From assembly GCA_050951925.1 (NCBI GenBank), contig JBMNJZ010000001.1, forward strand, positions 62,001-126,000: DNA of 64,000 bases, written 5' to 3'. The DNA is from UBA1046 sp012511325 (GTDB lineage: Bacteria > Bacillota > Clostridia > Saccharofermentanales > DTU023). Under the pieces are notes generated by a model. That model worked only from the letters and a program-made list of their open reading frames with translations. It ran no database searches and had not been told where the DNA came from. Of this stretch, positions 60,858 through 64,000 are shown one piece after another (position 1 is the stretch's first letter; the number at the start of each line of letters is the position of its first letter). The position numbers and the translations under genes were made by a program.

Positions 60858-61720
60858 CAGTTCCCCTCCACATTAAAAATATTCCCAACGCCGTCACCGA
60901 CCAGATTGAAACCCAAAACAATCAGTATGATAGTTACCGCCGGGAAGATTGTCAGCCACCACATATCGGGCAAAAATTTGACCCCGTCATTGATCATATT
61001 GCCCAGAGCCGGGATCGGAGGCTGTTCTCCTAATCCTACAAAGCTGAGGGTAGCGCCCATGATAATGACATAGCCAATATCCAGCGTCATCTTAGTGAGT
61101 ATCTGATCGATAGTGTTGGGCAAGAATTCCTTGACAATGATATGTCCCAATCCCGCCCCCGTCAGTTCCGCATAGGTAATATAATTTTCAGTCCTAAGCG
61201 AAGATACTACACCGAAAGTTAATCTGGCATACCATGGCCACCACATTATAGTAATGGCAATCATAGAATTTCGCAGATTCGGTTCCATAATGGCCGCTAT
61301 TGCCAAGGCCAATACCAGGGCAGGCACAGATAGAAAAATATCCACTATTCTCATCAGAACTGTTTCAATCCATGTGTCGCGATAATAGCCGGCCAAAACG
61401 CCGACAATAAACCCGATCGGAACTGAAATAGCCAACACCAGCACACCCATCAGCAGAGTGCTCTTAAGGCTAAATAGCAAGCGGGAAAATACATCACGAC
61501 CCATAGTATCTGTTCCCATAAGATGCTTAGAACTTGGAGGTAGCTTGCTCTCCGAGAACTTGACAACTGCTCCTGCATCCTCCGGATACGGTGCAATGAG
61601 AGGAGCAAATATGGCTAATATTATTATTATAAGAACAATAATTAAACCCACAACTGATGCTCCGCCCGCAGAAAATTTATACCAATTTCTTACCATTGAT
61701 TCTTTTCGCTCCGGTGTCAT
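60857..61720 (-). CDS. oppC: oligopeptide ABC transporter permease OppC
   Basis: A 287-residue permease. N-terminal segment near residues 20-45 (VVGLIIVLIIIILAIFAPLIAPY), the MGTDTMGRDVFSRLLF motif typical of OppC/DppC, and the EAA-like loop ELTGAGLGHIIVKEFLPNTI. It probably pairs with OppB. The start at 61720 has GGAGG six bases upstream. Confidence 0.92.
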   Translation of the reverse strand: MTPERKESMVRNWYKFSAGGASVVGLIIVLIIIILAIFAPLIAPYPEDAGAVVKFSESKLPPSSKHLMGTDTMGRDVFSRLLFSLKSTLLMGVLVLAISVPIGFIVGVLAGYYRDTWIETVLMRIVDIFLSVPALVLALAIAAIMEPNLRNSMIAITIMWWPWYARLTFGVVSSLRTENYITYAELTGAGLGHIIVKEFLPNTIDQILTKMTLDIGYVIIMGATLSFVGLGEQPPIPALGNMINDGVKFLPDMWWLTIFPAVTIILIVLGFNLVGDGVGNIFNVEGN

Positions 61721-61730
61721 TGATTGCCTC

Positions 61731-62752
61731 CTATCTCGTTCGTGCCTGGCGCATTCTTGGATCAAGAATCATTGCAACAATATCCACAACTATACTTGTT
61801 CCCACGAATGCCATTCCAATGATAAGAACGACAGCAATAACGGCATTAGAATCCTTATTTAGTATTGCATTCATGCCATAGCTGGATAATCCCGGCCAGT
61901 TAAAAATTCTTTCCACCAAAAAAGCATTTCCAAATAAAGAAGCAAAATCCATGCCCATGACTGTAATGGTCGGTATTACCGATGGCTTTAAGAGGAATTG
62001 GCGATTAACAATTTTTCGGGGGACACCCTGTGAAGTAACCATTGTAATATAGTCTTTACCTGCGTTCTGTAACATACTTGATCTTGTGATGCGTGCTTCT
62101 TGCATGGTCTTTCCTAACGAGAGAGCCAGAGCCGGGAAAAGAAGATGCAGGAAGGCATCCCAGGCAGCAGCCGGCTGACCACCAATTAGGGCATCCAGAA
62201 TATACAGCCCGGTAACAGGGGTAATCGCAAATTGTGGACTTAACCTTCCGCCTATCGTTGGCATCACCGGTAACCAATAACCAAAAATTAATACAAACAA
62301 TACAGCAAAAACAAAGGTCGGCGTAGCAACAAAAACATAACCTAAGAAACGTGTTAAATAATCAGGCCATTTGTTCCTATGTTGGGCACTGATTACGCCC
62401 AAAAATAAAGCAATAAATAATGGAGGAATCCCCGCCCATATTACTAACTCAATTGTAGCGGGTGCAAAGTCTTTAATGTCCTGGCTCACAGCCCTCTGTG
62501 TATAAGACGATATGCCAAAATCTCCTTGAACGGCATTGGAAAGCCAATAAAAATACTGCACCGGCAAGGGCTCATTAAGGTGATTGACTTCTCGATAATG
62601 CTCAAGGACTCTTCAGGAGCATTTGGTCCTAAGGCCAGACGGGCAGGGTCACCTGGAACCGCTTTCATTAAGGCAAAAATTACTACGGTCAGCCCAAGTA
62701 ACACTACAATGGAGCTCGCCAGACGTCTAGTAATACTTTTAAACAGTAACAT
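61731..62752 (-). pseudogene. oppB: oligopeptide permease OppB, one-base frameshift
   Basis: Two frames together make a normal OppB. 62752 to about 62597 encodes the N-terminal segment (RRLASSIVVLLGLTVVIFAL, PGDPARLALGPNAPEESLS). About 62594 to 61731 encodes the rest (REVNHLNEPLPVQYFYWL, VVDIVAMILDPRMR). They join if one base is added near 62594-62597 (the plus strand reads CGATAATG where CGAATAATG would restore the frame). As read, the protein is broken, although oppA, oppC, oppD and oppF are intact where seen. This could be a sequencing error, a real inactivation, or programmed shifting. Confidence 0.8.
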
Positions 62753-62844
62753 CCGTACACTCCTTATTTCTTATCCAAATTCTGGAAACTATGGTTTGTG
62801 GTTTTAGCCCCTTAAGATCAGGCAGTACAAATCGATATAAGCTT

Positions 62845-62881
62845 AACTTGTCATCTCACAAAATTTGTGAGATGACAAGTT
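62845..62881. promoter_or_regulatory. strong 18-bp hairpin between oppA and oppB
   Basis: A perfect 18-bp stem (AACTTGTCATCTCACAAA) with a one-base centre lies between oppA and oppB. No T-run follows on the minus strand. In opp operons such a hairpin often protects the abundant oppA transcript or limits read-through into the downstream genes. Confidence 0.75.
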
Positions 62882-62917
62882 TGCATTCTACGAAAATATA
62901 TTATTGACAAAATACAT

Positions 62918-64000
62918 TTACTTTCTGTCGGGATAAATCCTTATTTCTCGCATATACAAAATGTAGCCCATTACCGGTGCTTGCAACTCAGGATTTCCAC
63001 TATCCCAATCAATATATGCAGATTGATAGGCAACAGGACTCACTACCTCTGCCAACGGAATCATAACAACTTTGTCAGCGAGGTAGTCTTGAATCTCCTC
63101 ATATTTTGCAATACGTTCCTTATCATCGATAATGGTTATCGACTCGTCAATCATGGCATCCAATACATCATCATTAATCCAGCTGCAATTCTGCCAGGTT
63201 CCGACTTCCTTAGAGCGAATCGCCGACATCAATACTGAGCCCGCCTCAGAGTAATCACCGGTAAATACCGTAGTTGTGACATGGGGCGTAGTATCTGGTG
63301 AAGCGGCATTTTCTACTACTTTCGCCCAGGGAGTTTTTACTACCTTGACATTGACGCCAACCTGAGCAGCAACAGCCTGGATCAGTAGTGCCAGCTTTTC
63401 GCGGTCTGGTGTTTCTGCTATCCAGCATACTTCTATCGGATAATCAGCAATATTATCCTTATATTTTGATAGCGCAATTTCTTCCTTAGCCTTCTCGATG
63501 TCATAGGTAAAGTCATACATCTTCTTATGACCTCTCAAAGTACTGCAGATTATGCTTTCAGCGACAGTTGAGCCAGGGAAAATATCATTATAAATAGTAT
63601 CATAATCCATCATATATGCGAGGGCTTTCCTAACATGAGGATCATCCAGAGGAGGTTTGGAGTTGTTGAGAATTAAGAAAATAATATTACCTCCCTTTGT
63701 ATTCATAATATCGATTCCTTCAATCGCATCAAGCGCAGTGTTAGTCTCAGCACTTTGGTAAGTATCTGCGATCTCAAGCTCTCTTCTTTGCATCATCGTT
63801 TTAACAGTAACTGATTCGTTTGAGCCGTACGCCTTAAATCCTTTGGGGTTGTTCGGATCTAAACCTGCCCAGTACTCAGGATACTGTTCGGCCAAAATAT
63901 ATGCATTGGCAGCATACTCTTTCAACTTGTACGGACCGCTCCCTGCATCGTTTTCCAGCAGGAAAGCTTTACCATAATCTCCCTTATCACCGTATGTGCC
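62918..64000 (-). CDS. oppA: oligopeptide ABC transporter substrate-binding protein OppA (partial)
   Basis: C-terminal 360 residues of a peptide-binding protein; the frame is open to the right window edge, so the N-terminus with its lipoprotein signal lies outside. Family features: GSGPYKLKEY, GLDPNNPKG, DDPHVRKALAYMMDYDTI, ALLIQAVAAQVGVNVKV and KYEEIQDYLADKVVMIPLAEV. It is the first gene in the order oppA-oppB-oppC-oppD-oppF and binds oligopeptides outside the membrane. Confidence 0.92.
   Translation of the reverse strand, partial: GTYGDKGDYGKAFLLENDAGSGPYKLKEYAANAYILAEQYPEYWAGLDPNNPKGFKAYGSNESVTVKTMMQRRELEIADTYQSAETNTALDAIEGIDIMNTKGGNIIFLILNNSKPPLDDPHVRKALAYMMDYDTIYNDIFPGSTVAESIICSTLRGHKKMYDFTYDIEKAKEEIALSKYKDNIADYPIEVCWIAETPDREKLALLIQAVAAQVGVNVKVVKTPWAKVVENAASPDTTPHVTTTVFTGDYSEAGSVLMSAIRSKEVGTWQNCSWINDDVLDAMIDESITIIDDKERIAKYEEIQDYLADKVVMIPLAEVVSPVAYQSAYIDWDSGNPELQAPVMGYILYMREIRIYPDRK

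Overview
The window reads as chromosomal DNA of an anaerobic, low-GC Gram-positive bacterium (Bacillota, most likely clostridial; this is inference). Pointers are: ribosomal genes with strong GGAGG-type ribosome binding sites and a Bacillota-type L10 leader; a butyrate kinase/PduL pair; an oxygen-sensitive class I (4Fe-4S) fumarase-type dehydratase; a YtrA-type GntR/ABC operon; and a peptide-uptake operon with peptidases. No rRNA, tRNA, CRISPR array, phage or insertion sequence was found.

Layout. (1) 50-4017 (+): a MacA/MacB-like efflux system (adaptor, ATPase, permease). (2) 4159-8058 (-): the operon rpmG-secE-nusG-rplK-rplA-rplJ-rplL, with a near-consensus promoter at 8157-8185 and an L10 leader before rplJ. 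It ends in a terminator, and rpoB does not follow rplL. (3) 8250-9880 (-): butyrate kinase and PduL. (4) About 10.2-32.1 kb: a visibly AT-rich surface-polysaccharide locus. One half (10270-20818, -) is an unusual operon of carboxylic-acid enzymes: ATP-grasp ligase, MmgE/PrpD, aldo/keto reductase, phosphonopyruvate-decarboxylase-like TPP enzyme, U32-like barrel, CitE-like C-C lyase and fumarase-type alpha and beta subunits. It runs into a sugar aminotransferase and an initiating phosphosugar transferase. The other half holds an HTH-nucleotide-sugar dehydrogenase fusion, a uronate epimerase, a TupA-like ATP-grasp, flippase, CapA-like protein, polymerase, glycosyltransferase and a Wzz-like protein. 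Together these suggest an acidic (GlcA/GalA) polymer made by a Wzx/Wzy route, with amino-acid or acyl decoration.

(5) 32.3-42.7 kb (-): a SIMPL-domain protein and a giant repeat surface protein (about 3,116 residues if one frameshift is repaired). It has 21 cadherin-like modules and 11 copies of a second module, six of which are near-identical 279-bp tandem repeats. (6) 43.0-51.2 kb: two ABC exporter operons (the second with its GntR regulator and a candidate operator), 2',3'-cyclic RNA phosphodiesterase, a DMT exporter, a gamma-glutamylcyclotransferase-like protein, and two decayed gene remnants. (7) 51.4-64.0 kb: a GNAT acetyltransferase, an HDAC-family deacylase with a zinc-ribbon-like tail, a hydantoinase/oxoprolinase, an Asp/Glu racemase, and a peptide operon (oppA-oppB-oppC-oppD-oppF, M20 dipeptidase, M29-like aminopeptidase). 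oppB carries an apparent one-base frameshift, and oppA runs off the right edge.

The best candidate for an undescribed system is the 10.3-20.8 kb operon, which appears to join a small carboxylic-acid pathway to polysaccharide assembly. The second is the large, recently rearranged repeat protein beside it. All family calls come from reading motifs; no database search was run.
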